64,000 nucleotides of DNA, taken from the NCBI RefSeq assembly GCF_030433895.1, contig NZ_JARUXE010000025.1:1-64000 (forward strand), given 5' to 3'. Source of the stretch: Arthrobacter sp. PsM3. Its GTDB lineage: Bacteria > Actinomycetota > Actinomycetes > Actinomycetales > Micrococcaceae. This document shows, in pieces, positions 8,499 through 16,801 of the stretch. A model generated the notes under the pieces. That model saw only the letters and a list, made by a program, of their open reading frames with translations, did no database searches and was not told where the DNA came from. How positions within the stretch are numbered: position 1 is the stretch's first letter; every line of letters starts with the position of its first letter. The position numbers and the translations under genes are program-made.

Positions 8499-9676
8499 GT
8501 AAACCGGGATCCGGCGCTCCCCTCGCGGGAATCCTCGTCGCGGACTTTTCCCGCGTGCTCGCCGGGCCGCTGGCCACCATGACCCTGGCCGACCTCGGCG
8601 CCCGCGTCATCAAAGTCGAACGGCCCGGAACCGGGGACGACACCCGCCAGTGGGACCCGCCGTCGTCGAAAACGGGGGCCACCTACTTCGAGAGCGTCAA
8701 CCGGAACAAGGAATCCATCACCCTGGACCTGACCGACGCTGCGGACCTCGAGCTTGCCCGGGAGCTCGCGCGCCGCGCCGACGTCCTGGTGGAGAACTTC
8801 AAGCCGGGCGGGCTCGCCGCACTCGGGCTCGGGTATGAGTCGCTCGCCGGGGAGAACCCGGGACTCGTGTACGCATCAATCTCCGGCTTCGGCTCCGCCG
8901 GCGGCCGGGATCTTCCCGGGTACGACTTCATCGTCCAGGCCCTCGGCGGGCTCATGAGCATTACCGGCGACCCGGACGGCGATGCCTACAAGGCGGGGGT
9001 CGCGCTGGTCGATGTCCTGACCGCAAAAGATGCCACCATCGGCATCCTTGCAGCCCTTTCCGAGCGTGCCTCCTCAGGACGGGGCCGCCGGATCGAGGTC
9101 AACCTGCTGTCCAGCCTCCAGGGCGCACTCGCCAACCAGGGGCAGGCGTATCTGGGCGCCGGTGTGGTGCCCAAGCGGATGGGCAACGACCACCCCTCCA
9201 TCGTCCCCTATCAGCTGCTGGCCACAGCAGACGCGCCCCTGGCCGTAGCCGTGGGCAACGACGCGCAGTTTGCCCGGCTGTGCACGGCCATCGGGGCGCC
9301 GGAGCTTGCCGTGGACCCGCGCTTCGTCACCAACTCGGCCCGGGTCCGGCACCGGCGCGACCTCATCCCGCTGCTGGAATCCGGGCTGGCCGGGGCAGGT
9401 GCGGCGGCGTGGCAGGACACCCTGGTCGCCGTCGGGGTGCCCGCCGGGCGGGTGGCCAGCATCGGGGAGGGCATTGCCTACGCGGAGTCCCTGGGCCTGG
9501 CGCCCACCATCGAAATGCACGACGCCGGCGGCTCAGTCATCGGACGACAGATCCGCCACCCCATCACCTGGACACCGCCGCTGCCGCCGCGGACCCACGC
9601 GCCGCCCGCACTCGGGGAGCACACCGGGGACGTGGTGGAGTGGCTGCGGCACCCGCAAAGCAATACTTCCCCCTAG
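8495..9676 (+). CDS. Class III (CaiB/BaiF) CoA-transferase, possibly succinyl-CoA:glutarate CoA-transferase
   Basis: A 393-aa family III CoA-transferase that passes CoA from a donor acyl-CoA to a carboxylate through an aspartyl-CoA intermediate. It begins with the family hallmark VADFSRVLAGPLATM and IKVERPGTGDDTR, and has GYDFIVQALGGLMSITG, which contains the presumed catalytic Asp near residue 144. Start overlaps the aminotransferase stop (ATGA). Being followed by a glutaryl-CoA-dehydrogenase-like gene, the most economical role is glutarate activation with succinyl-CoA as donor. That is inferred from context. Confidence 0.85.
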   Translation: MSKPGSGAPLAGILVADFSRVLAGPLATMTLADLGARVIKVERPGTGDDTRQWDPPSSKTGATYFESVNRNKESITLDLTDAADLELARELARRADVLVENFKPGGLAALGLGYESLAGENPGLVYASISGFGSAGGRDLPGYDFIVQALGGLMSITGDPDGDAYKAGVALVDVLTAKDATIGILAALSERASSGRGRRIEVNLLSSLQGALANQGQAYLGAGVVPKRMGNDHPSIVPYQLLATADAPLAVAVGNDAQFARLCTAIGAPELAVDPRFVTNSARVRHRRDLIPLLESGLAGAGAAAWQDTLVAVGVPAGRVASIGEGIAYAESLGLAPTIEMHDAGGSVIGRQIRHPITWTPPLPPRTHAPPALGEHTGDVVEWLRHPQSNTSP

Positions 9677-9744
9677 CCCTCGAAGCCCCCGTTCCCCCTG
9701 CCTTTCCCATTCCCCCAGCCGTTCAGCCCCGGAAGGACCACACC

Positions 9745-10947
9745 ATGAGCCTTGCCCTTAGTTCAGCCGACCTCGAGGCAGCCGCTGCCGTGGACCCCTC
9801 GGACCTGATCTCATTCGACTCCCTCCTCAGCCCCGAAGAGCTCGCCCTGCGCGACCGGGTCCGGACCTTCGTACGGGAGGAAATCAAGCCGAACATCGCC
9901 CAGTGGTACGACGAGGCGAGGTTCCCGATCGAAATCGTGCCGGAAATGGCCAAACTCGGCCTGCTCGGCATGCATCTCAAGGGCTACGGCTGTGCCGGCG
10001 GAACCGCCGTCGAGTACGGCCTCGCCGCCGCCGAACTTGAAGCCGGCGACTCCGGCATCCGCACCTTCGTGTCGGTCCAGGGGTCCCTCGCCATGTCCGC
10101 CATCGCCAAGCACGGCTCCGAGGAGCAAAAACAGGAGTGGCTCCCGCGGATGGCGGCAGGCGAGGCAATCGGATGCTTTGGCCTCACCGAGCCCACCGCC
10201 GGGTCAGACCCGTCGGCCATGACCACCTTCGCCCGCCGGGACGGCCGTGACTGGATCCTGAACGGCACCAAGCGGTGGATCGGACTCGCCAACATCGCCC
10301 AGGTGGCCGTGATCTGGGCCCAGACGGACGACGGCGTGCGGGGCTTCGTGGTGCCCACCGGCACTCCCGGCTTCACCGCCATTCCGATCGAGCAGAAACT
10401 CTCGATGCGCGCCTCGATCCAGTGCGAAATATCGCTGGAAAACGTGCGCCTCCCCGGTGACGCGGTCCTGCCCGACGCCAAAGGCCTCAAGGGCCCGTTC
10501 TCGTGCCTGAACGAGGCACGCTACGGCATTGCCTGGGGCACAATGGGCGCGGCACGCGACGCCTTCGAGGACGCCCTGGCCTATTCCAAGGAGCGACTCC
10601 AGTTCGGCCGCCCGCTCGCCGGGTACCAGCTCACCCAGCAGAAGCTCGTGAACATGGCGCTGGAGATCAACAAGGGATTTCTGCTCGCCCTGCACCTGGG
10701 CCGGCTCAAAGACGCAGGAAAACTGCAGCCCCACCAGATCAGCGTGGGCAAGCTCAACAACTGCCGTGAGGCGATCGAAATCTGCCGCGAGGCCCGGACT
10801 GTCCTTGGCGGCAACGGCATCACCCTTGAGTACTCACCGCTGCGCCACGCCAACAACCTCGAGTCGGTGCGCACCTACGAAGGTACTGACGAAGTCCACA
10901 CCCTCATCCTTGGCCAGAAGCTAACGGGCGTGGGAGCCTTCCGCTGA
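9745..10947 (+). CDS. gcdH: Acyl-CoA dehydrogenase, glutaryl-CoA dehydrogenase type
   Basis: A 400-aa FAD acyl-CoA dehydrogenase. It contains the FGLTEPTAGSDP substrate/FAD loop, the RYGIAWGTMGAARD helix and a C-terminal catalytic base near E379 in TYEGTDEVH. The RYGIAWG and EGT/H pattern is that of glutaryl-CoA dehydrogenases, which oxidise and decarboxylate glutaryl-CoA to crotonyl-CoA. The ATG at 9745 follows GGAAGGA. It lies 68 bp after the CoA-transferase, across a pyrimidine-rich gap, and is probably co-transcribed with it. A general short-chain acyl-CoA dehydrogenase is the alternative. Confidence 0.82.
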   Translation: MSLALSSADLEAAAAVDPSDLISFDSLLSPEELALRDRVRTFVREEIKPNIAQWYDEARFPIEIVPEMAKLGLLGMHLKGYGCAGGTAVEYGLAAAELEAGDSGIRTFVSVQGSLAMSAIAKHGSEEQKQEWLPRMAAGEAIGCFGLTEPTAGSDPSAMTTFARRDGRDWILNGTKRWIGLANIAQVAVIWAQTDDGVRGFVVPTGTPGFTAIPIEQKLSMRASIQCEISLENVRLPGDAVLPDAKGLKGPFSCLNEARYGIAWGTMGAARDAFEDALAYSKERLQFGRPLAGYQLTQQKLVNMALEINKGFLLALHLGRLKDAGKLQPHQISVGKLNNCREAIEICREARTVLGGNGITLEYSPLRHANNLESVRTYEGTDEVHTLILGQKLTGVGAFR

Positions 10948-11048
10948 GCTGAAAAGCCCTGTTGTGCCGTCCCCAGAACTGAAGCGGACACAACATCGAA
11001 CGGTTAGCGGCTGTCTCTATACAGCGGCGCAGCGCCGGCGTACCGTGA

Positions 11049-11603
11049 GTGAGCGTGAGCGAATTGTCACTGCCGCAGCGTCTGGCCCGGGCCGTGGGCG
11101 AGAGTCCCATCTCGGAGCGGGTGGCGCTCGCGCAGGGGCTCGTTTACGGGCCTGTTATCGGCTGGGCACGTCGCAGCCCATTTCACACCGGCGTCCTTGG
11201 CCACTCGGTACATCCGCCACTCACCGACCTGACGCTCGGGTGCTGGATCAGCGCGTCAATCCTCGACGTGGCCGGAGGACCCGAGGCCCGTCGCAGCGCC
11301 ACGCTTCTAGTCGGAGCAGGCCTGGCGGCGGCCGGGCCGACCGCTATCGCAGGAGCCGGTGACTGGGCGGAAATGACGGGCGCCGAGCGTCGGCTCGGAG
11401 CGGTGCACGCGCTGGGCACCGACGTCGCCGTCTTCCTTCTCCTGGGCTCCCTGATCGCGCGGAAGCGAGGCCGCTATGCCCTGGGTATGAAGCTCGGCCT
11501 GGCCGGAAACGCGATCGCCGCAGGAGCCGGCTTTCTGGGCGGGCACCTAGCGCTCAATCGCGGAACCGCCCGCCGGACCGCTTTACCGTCTGATGTTTCC
11601 TAG
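11049..11603 (+). CDS. DUF2231-like membrane protein
   Basis: A 184-aa protein with about four hydrophobic segments and the DUF2231 signature GHSVHPPLTDLTLG near residues 50-65, followed by helices around residues 95-115, 130-150 and 155-175. The family is of unknown function and is found in actinobacterial and other inner membranes; its histidine motif has suggested a heme or redox role, unproven. GTG starts at 11049 and 11055 are both possible. It stands alone between the catabolic operon and small hypothetical genes. Confidence 0.72.
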   Translation: MSVSELSLPQRLARAVGESPISERVALAQGLVYGPVIGWARRSPFHTGVLGHSVHPPLTDLTLGCWISASILDVAGGPEARRSATLLVGAGLAAAGPTAIAGAGDWAEMTGAERRLGAVHALGTDVAVFLLLGSLIARKRGRYALGMKLGLAGNAIAAGAGFLGGHLALNRGTARRTALPSDVS

Positions 11604-11801
11604 CATCCGGAGCCAACCCCCTGCGTTTGCGGACCGGCGCCGGAGGGACCGGACGGGCCATCGCCCAGACGCTCAGGAGCGGCCTTGCAGGCCGGGCGTA
11701 GAATGATGTTGTAGTCCTCCGCGTCGAGCACCCGCTCCTGGGAGCGCGTATGGCCGTGGATCCGTTTCAGGTTCAACTGGAACAGGAATAAGGGACATCA
11801 A

Positions 11802-12119
11802 ATGTCGACCAGTCCGTCTTCACTTCCGGAACGCAGCCCGGGCGGGCCTCCGCCGTCGCGTCCTCGCCTAATGACCTTCAGCGCAGCAAAAGTTCCCAGT
11901 GGCAAGAAGATGCCGGACATTCGACGGCAGGCCATAGCTGTTATTGAGGCTTTGATGGCACTGTCCGGGCCGGAGGGTGCGGCTGAACGGGAACAACTAA
12001 GGGCATACGTGGAAGCGCATCCCGGGCAACCGGAAGTCGCGCTGGCCAAGCACTTGCTGGCCCTCAGGCCCTATGTCGATGTCCCCAGTGCCGGGACGGG
12101 GCCACATCCCGGGTCGTAA
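11802..12119 (+). CDS. Small hypothetical protein, 105 aa
   Basis: Not recognised. The ATG at 11802 is preceded by AAGGGA at good spacing. The N-terminal third is Pro/Ser-rich and probably disordered; residues 35-90 look helical, with an Ala/Leu/Glu-rich stretch. No membrane segment or signal peptide. Isolated: nearest genes are 198 bp upstream and 204 bp downstream. The upstream gap (11604-11801) shows no clear promoter. Confidence 0.55.
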   Translation: MSTSPSSLPERSPGGPPPSRPRLMTFSAAKVPSGKKMPDIRRQAIAVIEALMALSGPEGAAEREQLRAYVEAHPGQPEVALAKHLLALRPYVDVPSAGTGPHPGS

Positions 12120-12323
12120 AATGCCGGGGCAATCCCGGGCTGGGACCGGTAGTCCGTTGATTCAGCTGGTGGAAGTGGTCTGAGAATGTGGCCACCTTGA
12201 TGGAGCTCTGAAACTCTTCCTTCGGCGCGGCGGCACGGAACGGCTCTGACTGTGATGTCATGAAGATAGGGACCGCAGCAGCCACTGCGGCTGCGGGTTG
12301 GATCACAGCAGGAGCGCACCGCC

Positions 12324-12980
12324 ATGGAGGCCACACCAGGACCGAAAAGACACACCCCGGTTGTTCCGGCGACTGCCGGCGGTGCCCGGGATTTCGTCTC
12401 CGTCGATGACAGCGGGGCGTTTTCGTACCATGAGTCCGAACCGGCGCTGATAGCGGCGTTTGAGTATGTCGGGGAGGCCGCGTGCATTCTCGACCGCGCC
12501 GGCAACTCCTATGACCTGTCCCTGGATCCGAACCGTCACTTGATCCTTGGGCCGGCCCACGGTCCGGCGGAATTCCATTGGCTCCGTCAGGCATTGGTGG
12601 ACGCCCGCGAGGTTCACCCCGAAGATCACCGGTTGCGGCGCTTTTACCCGGAGACCCCGGACCAGTTGCTGTCTGATCTATTTGAAACCCTCGCCTTGGA
12701 ACACGGTTCGGATACGGGGCTTTGGATTCTGGACATTGATGGAGTCACCACTCGCGGGCAAACCCTCCAGGATGTCGATCGCTGCCTCTCCGGCCAGGAC
12801 CAGCTGGCGAACGTCCGTGTCCTGGACCCCTTCGGCCACGTCTACCGGCCCAACAGGCACCGCAAACACTGGTACCTGCCGGCCTCTGCCGGAGTCATCC
12901 TCTACATCGAAGTCCCTCCGCAGCGCGGCGGATCCGGCGTTCTCGGGCACGAAAGCGCCCCTCATTCACCTGGGTTTTGA
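12324..12980 (+). CDS. Hypothetical protein, 218 aa
   Basis: Not recognised. Soluble and acidic, with an early stretch FSYHESEPALIAAFEYVGEAACILDRAGN, partly quoted as FSYHESEPALIAAF, and a central segment GSDTGLWILDIDGVTTRG that resembles an alternating strand/turn fold. The last 35 residues are basic and low in complexity. The 3' end overlaps the end of the minus-strand gene at 12962 by 19 bp. The start could lie slightly downstream; no strong ribosome-binding site stands out. Function unknown. Confidence 0.55.
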   Translation: MEATPGPKRHTPVVPATAGGARDFVSVDDSGAFSYHESEPALIAAFEYVGEAACILDRAGNSYDLSLDPNRHLILGPAHGPAEFHWLRQALVDAREVHPEDHRLRRFYPETPDQLLSDLFETLALEHGSDTGLWILDIDGVTTRGQTLQDVDRCLSGQDQLANVRVLDPFGHVYRPNRHRKHWYLPASAGVILYIEVPPQRGGSGVLGHESAPHSPGF

Positions 12981-13165
12981 GCACCGTAGGCCGGCGCGGC
13001 CATCGGCGTCGATTGGACGCGCAGCCGGTCGGCGGAGCTTTCACCGGGAACGGGGCTCACCCACCCTGACTGCTTGCTGCTGGTGAGCGACTGCTGGCCA
13101 CTGCCGGGTACCGGTGATACGAGCCGCCGGTTGTTGTTGCTTTGGACCAGGGTTTTGCGTTTCAT
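12962..13165 (-). CDS. Small hypothetical protein, 67 aa
   Basis: Not recognised. Ser/Pro/Gln/Asn-rich, basic N-terminus (MKRKTLVQSNNNRR), no membrane segment; it carries the short internal repeat VSPVPG twice. AGAAGGA lies upstream of the ATG, inside the last codons of the preceding 92-aa gene, from which it is separated by 4 bp. That spacing is the main support that it is translated. Confidence 0.4.
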   Translation of the reverse strand: MKRKTLVQSNNNRRLVSPVPGSGQQSLTSSKQSGWVSPVPGESSADRLRVQSTPMAAPAYGAQNPGE

Positions 13166-13169
13166 GGCG

Positions 13170-13448
13170 TTACTGTCCTTCTGGGTGAGCGCGATTTATG
13201 GGTCGTATGACGGGACGCCTGTGCCTTAGTTCCGCCGCCCCGTATCGGACCCTGAGCCAGGGATCGAGCTCGTGGATGAGTTTCCACAGGGTCTGGCTGC
13301 CCCCGAGAGAGGGCATGATTTCCCCCTGCTGCAGGTAGCGGAAAGGCTCCGGGTCGCCATCCGGCCGCCACCAGCCGCTGGCGGGTGCATGGTGGCCGGT
13401 GGTGGCGGTGACCGTCGACTCGTGCGGACGTTTTAGCTTCAGTGGCAT
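13170..13448 (-). CDS. Small hypothetical protein with SGWW...GEIMPSL motif, 92 aa
   Basis: A 92-aa soluble protein. The middle, ASGWWRPDGDP followed by FRYLQQGEIMPSL, resembles a motif seen in many short bacterial proteins of unknown function (SGWW, then an aromatic/Arg segment, then GxxMP), which I recall from family knowledge but cannot check here. AAGGA precedes the ATG by about 9 bp. Coupled to the 67-aa gene at 12962. It starts about 93 bp from regulatory element B, read in the same relative orientation as element A to the alcohol dehydrogenase. Confidence 0.55.
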   Translation of the reverse strand: MPLKLKRPHESTVTATTGHHAPASGWWRPDGDPEPFRYLQQGEIMPSLGGSQTLWKLIHELDPWLRVRYGAAELRHRRPVIRPINRAHPEGQ

Positions 13449-13540
13449 GAGGGCTTCCTTTCACTCCTGCGGCCCAAGTTGCAGACAGCCGAAGCAGTTT
13501 CTGGGGGAGGAACTGACCGTCCCCTGAGCGTATGCACCGC

Positions 13541-13592
13541 TGTGACACCCGTCACCGTGCAGAACGTCAAGACTTTTGCCTTTGTTTGTACG
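13541..13592. promoter_or_regulatory. Putative regulatory element, copy B, containing a CRP/GlxR-like half-perfect site
   Basis: 13551-13592 matches 5488-5529 at 32 of 42 positions. Its left part, 13541-13556, reads TGTGACACCCGTCACC, one base off the TGTGA-N6-TCACA consensus for CRP/GlxR proteins. It lies between the divergent 92-aa gene and the FCD regulator gene, and may serve either or both. The rest of 13449-13724 shows nothing else I can name. Confidence 0.5.
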
Positions 13593-13724
13593 CGTGCGCC
13601 TGGCAATCTGTGCGAGGGGCGCAAGATGTTGCGCCAAGACCCGAACCGAAAGATACAGTGGCGCTATGGATGACAGGCCCCACCTTTGCGCGCAGATCCC
13701 GCCACCAAGCCGCGGGACGGAACT

Positions 13725-14480
13725 GTGACGTCAGACCCGGCGCCGCAGCCATCCTCCCGGGGAGCCCGGGCCGCGGTTTTTGCCCAGCTGTCCGGCGCCG
13801 GCCGTTCGGAGCAGGTCGCCCAGCGGCTCATCGATGCGATCCTCCTGGGCGTCCTGACGCCGGGGGACCGCCTGCCCAGCGAAGCGGAACTGGCACAGCG
13901 GTTCGGTGTGGCTTTGGTGACGGCCCGCGAAGCACTGAGCGCCATGCGGGACGCCGGGTTGGTGGAAACCCGTCGCGGCCGGGAGGGGGGCAGCTTCGTT
14001 CTGCCTGTGTCCCGGGCCCCGGAAGCACTGCTCTGGGCCCGGCTGCGCGGCATGGCCCGGGTCGATATCGAAGACAGCGCCGTCTATTTCGGGGTGCTCA
14101 GCGCCGGCTGCACCGAACGGGCCGCGGAGCTGGCCTCGGATGAGGAATCGGCACGCCTGCGGTTATGGCTGGAGAATGCCGATTTTGCCACGGTGAGCGA
14201 CGCGGCCCGCAACGCGGGCGGTTTCTATCTGGAAATCGCCGTCATCAGCCAGTCGCCGCGCCTTGTCCGTGAACAGATCCGCCTGCAGGCCGAATTTGGT
14301 TCCCTGTTGTGGCTCGGAGTGGCCGACGACGGTCTGCGCCGGAGCATCTTCGGACAGAACGTGCAGATCGCGGAGGCAATATCCGTGCATGACCCGGAGC
14401 GGGCCCGCGCGCTGGTGCGGGCTCAGCTGAGCGAACTGTCGAGTTGGTTGTTGGCAGCAAAGGAAAGAATTGAGCAATGA
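13725..14480 (+). CDS. GntR-family transcriptional regulator, FCD (FadR-type) subclass
   Basis: A 251-aa regulator. The winged helix lies around residues 25-95 (LTPGDRLPSEAELAQRFGV then TAREALSAMRDAGLVE and GREGGSFV), followed by a helical FCD effector domain. The usual metal-binding histidines of FCD domains are largely missing: the position normally FHxxIA reads FYLEIA. Start choice is uncertain between GTG 13725 and TTG 13686; neither has a strong ribosome-binding site. Overlaps the next gene, so the two are coupled. Likely regulator of the putrescine genes that follow. Confidence 0.82.
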   Translation: MTSDPAPQPSSRGARAAVFAQLSGAGRSEQVAQRLIDAILLGVLTPGDRLPSEAELAQRFGVALVTAREALSAMRDAGLVETRRGREGGSFVLPVSRAPEALLWARLRGMARVDIEDSAVYFGVLSAGCTERAAELASDEESARLRLWLENADFATVSDAARNAGGFYLEIAVISQSPRLVREQIRLQAEFGSLLWLGVADDGLRRSIFGQNVQIAEAISVHDPERARALVRAQLSELSSWLLAAKERIEQ

Positions 14481-15234
14481 GAGCATGGCCATGCGCATAA
14501 AAGACAACGGGCCGGATGCCGGACGCGGCAGGGAGTGCGCGGCCGCCATCGGTGCCCTGTTCAGCGGAGTCTTCACCATGTTGGACGGCTGGCGCGCTGC
14601 GGTGGAGGCGTCCGGAGCAGGCGCCACAACCGCCCGGATCGACTCGCTGGTGTACTCCCTGGTGGAGCCGGAGCTGACCGCGGCTGATCCGCTGGTGATC
14701 GGGGCAGGATTCATCGCCGCTCCGGAAACTGACACCAGCCAGGCGCTGCATTTCGCCTGGTGGCTGGGCCCGCTCTCAGACAATCCCCTGCTGGGCACCA
14801 CCACGAAGCCCAGCCGGCTGGACCTGGCGTCGCGCGAATACGCGGAATACCTGCGGGACTTCAGGGCCTTTGAGTGGTATCAGGTCCCCCAAGCCACCAG
14901 GACCGGCCACATCACCGGCCCCTACGTGGACCACCTGTGCACCTGCGACTACATCCTGACGCTCACCGTGCCGGTGGGCACCGGCGGATCCATGCGGGGA
15001 GTCGTGGGGGCGGACATCCTGGTCCGGCGGTTGGAGCCGGAAGTACTGCCGTTGCTCCGCGCCACGAAAACGGCCATCGCCCTGGTCAGCAGCAGCGGCC
15101 GGGTGATTTTGTCGGTTTCGCCGACCCTGCGGGTGGGCTCCACCGTGTCCGATGCCGGCGCCGCGAGCCGCGGATGGGACGCTGTCCGGTGCCCTGGCAC
15201 GGAGCTGAAACTCCTCCTGGGAGAAGACATATAG
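14470..15234 (+). CDS. Soluble cache-domain (PDC-like sensor) protein
   Basis: A 254-aa protein with no signal peptide or membrane helix. Residues about 40-215 look like a PAS-like cache fold: a YSLVEPELTAADPLVIGAGF opening strand, the central FEWYQVPQAT-GPYVDHLCTCDYILTLTVPV motif, then MRGVVGADILVRRLEPEVLP. Cache domains usually sense small molecules outside the cell; this one appears cytoplasmic. TTG 14470 is placed 5 bp after AAGGA and overlaps the regulator stop; ATG 14485 is an alternative. Coupling to the FCD regulator suggests it senses an amine or its aldehyde and works with that regulator (inference). Confidence 0.7.
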   Translation: MSNESMAMRIKDNGPDAGRGRECAAAIGALFSGVFTMLDGWRAAVEASGAGATTARIDSLVYSLVEPELTAADPLVIGAGFIAAPETDTSQALHFAWWLGPLSDNPLLGTTTKPSRLDLASREYAEYLRDFRAFEWYQVPQATRTGHITGPYVDHLCTCDYILTLTVPVGTGGSMRGVVGADILVRRLEPEVLPLLRATKTAIALVSSSGRVILSVSPTLRVGSTVSDAGAASRGWDAVRCPGTELKLLLGEDI

Positions 15235-15282
15235 ATTAAACATCCCATTCCAGATGAATCAGGTGTAGTCTCACTTAGGCGC

Positions 15283-15298
15283 TGTGAACCGCGTCACA
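15283..15298. promoter_or_regulatory. CRP/GlxR-type site TGTGAACCGCGTCACA
   Basis: A perfect TGTGA-N6-TCACA palindrome, 54 bp upstream of the aldehyde dehydrogenase ATG. This is the CRP and actinobacterial GlxR consensus outline (the optional central TA is absent). Suggests cAMP-dependent control of the putrescine genes. Confidence 0.6.
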
Positions 15299-15352
15299 AA
15301 GCGGGCCGCAAATGCGCTGTCCTGATTGATGTCTTTTGGAAGGGAAACCCAT

Positions 15353-16801
15353 ATGAGTGTGCGCGAGCTACACAACTTCGTCGACGGCCGGTATGTCGAA
15401 TCTTCCTCTGCGGAAAGGCTGGACATTATCAATCCGGCCACCGAAGAGGTCATCGCCAGAACCCCCATTTCCAATGCGGCGGACGTAGCCGCGGCATACG
15501 CTGCCGCCGCGGCCGCGTTCGAAACCTGGGGCGAGACCACACCGGGGGAACGCCAGCGGGCGCTGCTCAGCATCGCCGCCGCGGTGGAGAGCCGCGCCGA
15601 GGACCTCGCCGACCTGGAATGCGCCGACACCGGCAAGCCCCGCGGGGGGATCGTCTCGGACGAAATCGATGTCCTGGTGGACCAGATCCGCTTCTTTGCC
15701 GGTGCCGCCCGGACCCTGGAGGGACGGGCTACGGCCGAGTACCTGACGGACCACAGCTCCTCCATCCGCCGTGAACCCATCGGCGTGATCGGCCAGGTGG
15801 CCCCGTGGAACTACCCGCTGATGATGGCCACCTGGAAGGTCATCCCGGCGCTGGCCGCCGGCAACACCGTGGTCCTCAAACCCTCGGACTCCACACCCAG
15901 TTCCACCCTGCTGTTCGCCGAACTGGCCAGCGAATTCCTCCCCGCCGGCGCCTTCAACGTGGTCCTGGGTGACCGGAACACCGGCCGGGCCCTCGTGGCG
16001 GACAAGGTTCCGGGCATGGTGTCCATTACCGGATCGGTCCGCGCCGGCATGGAGGTGGCCGGAGCCGCTGCCGTCGATCTCAAGCGGGTCCACCTTGAAC
16101 TTGGCGGCAAGGCCCCCGTCATCGTCTTCAGCGACGCGGACATCACCGCGGCCGTCGAGGGCATCGTCCCGGCATCGTTTTATAACGCCGGCCAGGACTG
16201 CACGGCGGCGACGCGCCTGCTGGTGCACGAGAGCATCCACGACGAGTTCGTGGCCGCCTTCACCGCCGAAGTCCGGAAAAACGCCAGGACCGGCGCCCCG
16301 GACGAAGAAGGCGTCCTTTTCGGAGCGCTCAGCAGCGCCGAACACCTCAAACGGGTCGCCGGGTTCGTCAAGCGCCTGCCCGATCACGCCGTCGTCGAAA
16401 CCGGCGGCAAGCGGCACGGCACCGTGGGCTACTTCCACGAAGCCACGGTGGTGTCCGGCCTGAATCAGGACGACGAGCTGGTGCAGGAAGAAGTCTTCGG
16501 ACCGATCGTGACCGTACAGAAGTTCTCCACCGACGCCCAGGCGCTGCAGATGGCCAACGACGTGGACTACGGCCTGGCGTCCTCCGTCTGGACCCAGAAC
16601 CACACCCGTGCCATGCAGTTCGCCAAGAAGCTGGACTTCGGCTGCGTCTGGATCAACACCCACATCCCGCTGGTCGCCGAGATGCCGCACGGCGGCTTCA
16701 AACAGTCCGGCTACGGCAAGGATCTCTCCATGTACGGCCTGGAGGACTACACCCGGATCAAGCACGTCATGAGCTACATCGGTTCCGACAGCCGTGGGTA
16801 A
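15353..16801 (+). CDS. patD: Gamma-aminobutyraldehyde dehydrogenase
   Basis: A 482-aa NAD-dependent aldehyde dehydrogenase that would oxidise 4-aminobutanal (from putrescine) to GABA. It has ELGGKAPVIVF with the general-base Glu and NAGQDCTAATR with the catalytic Cys; the GQDCTAA pattern is typical of aminobutyraldehyde dehydrogenases. The ATG at 15353 follows GGAAGGGA. Flanked by permease and putrescine oxidase genes, which supports the assignment. Betaine-aldehyde-type activity is the main alternative. Confidence 0.85.
   Translation: MSVRELHNFVDGRYVESSSAERLDIINPATEEVIARTPISNAADVAAAYAAAAAAFETWGETTPGERQRALLSIAAAVESRAEDLADLECADTGKPRGGIVSDEIDVLVDQIRFFAGAARTLEGRATAEYLTDHSSSIRREPIGVIGQVAPWNYPLMMATWKVIPALAAGNTVVLKPSDSTPSSTLLFAELASEFLPAGAFNVVLGDRNTGRALVADKVPGMVSITGSVRAGMEVAGAAAVDLKRVHLELGGKAPVIVFSDADITAAVEGIVPASFYNAGQDCTAATRLLVHESIHDEFVAAFTAEVRKNARTGAPDEEGVLFGALSSAEHLKRVAGFVKRLPDHAVVETGGKRHGTVGYFHEATVVSGLNQDDELVQEEVFGPIVTVQKFSTDAQALQMANDVDYGLASSVWTQNHTRAMQFAKKLDFGCVWINTHIPLVAEMPHGGFKQSGYGKDLSMYGLEDYTRIKHVMSYIGSDSRG

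Noticed and set aside
9677..9744. Pyrimidine-rich tract between the CoA-transferase and acyl-CoA dehydrogenase genes, considered as a terminator
   Set aside because: No stem-forming arms; best read as an ordinary short intercistronic gap with a ribosome-binding site at its end.
10948..11048. Weak GTTGTG...CACAAC pairing after the acyl-CoA dehydrogenase gene, considered as a terminator
   Set aside because: Short, imperfect stem with large loop and no U-tract.
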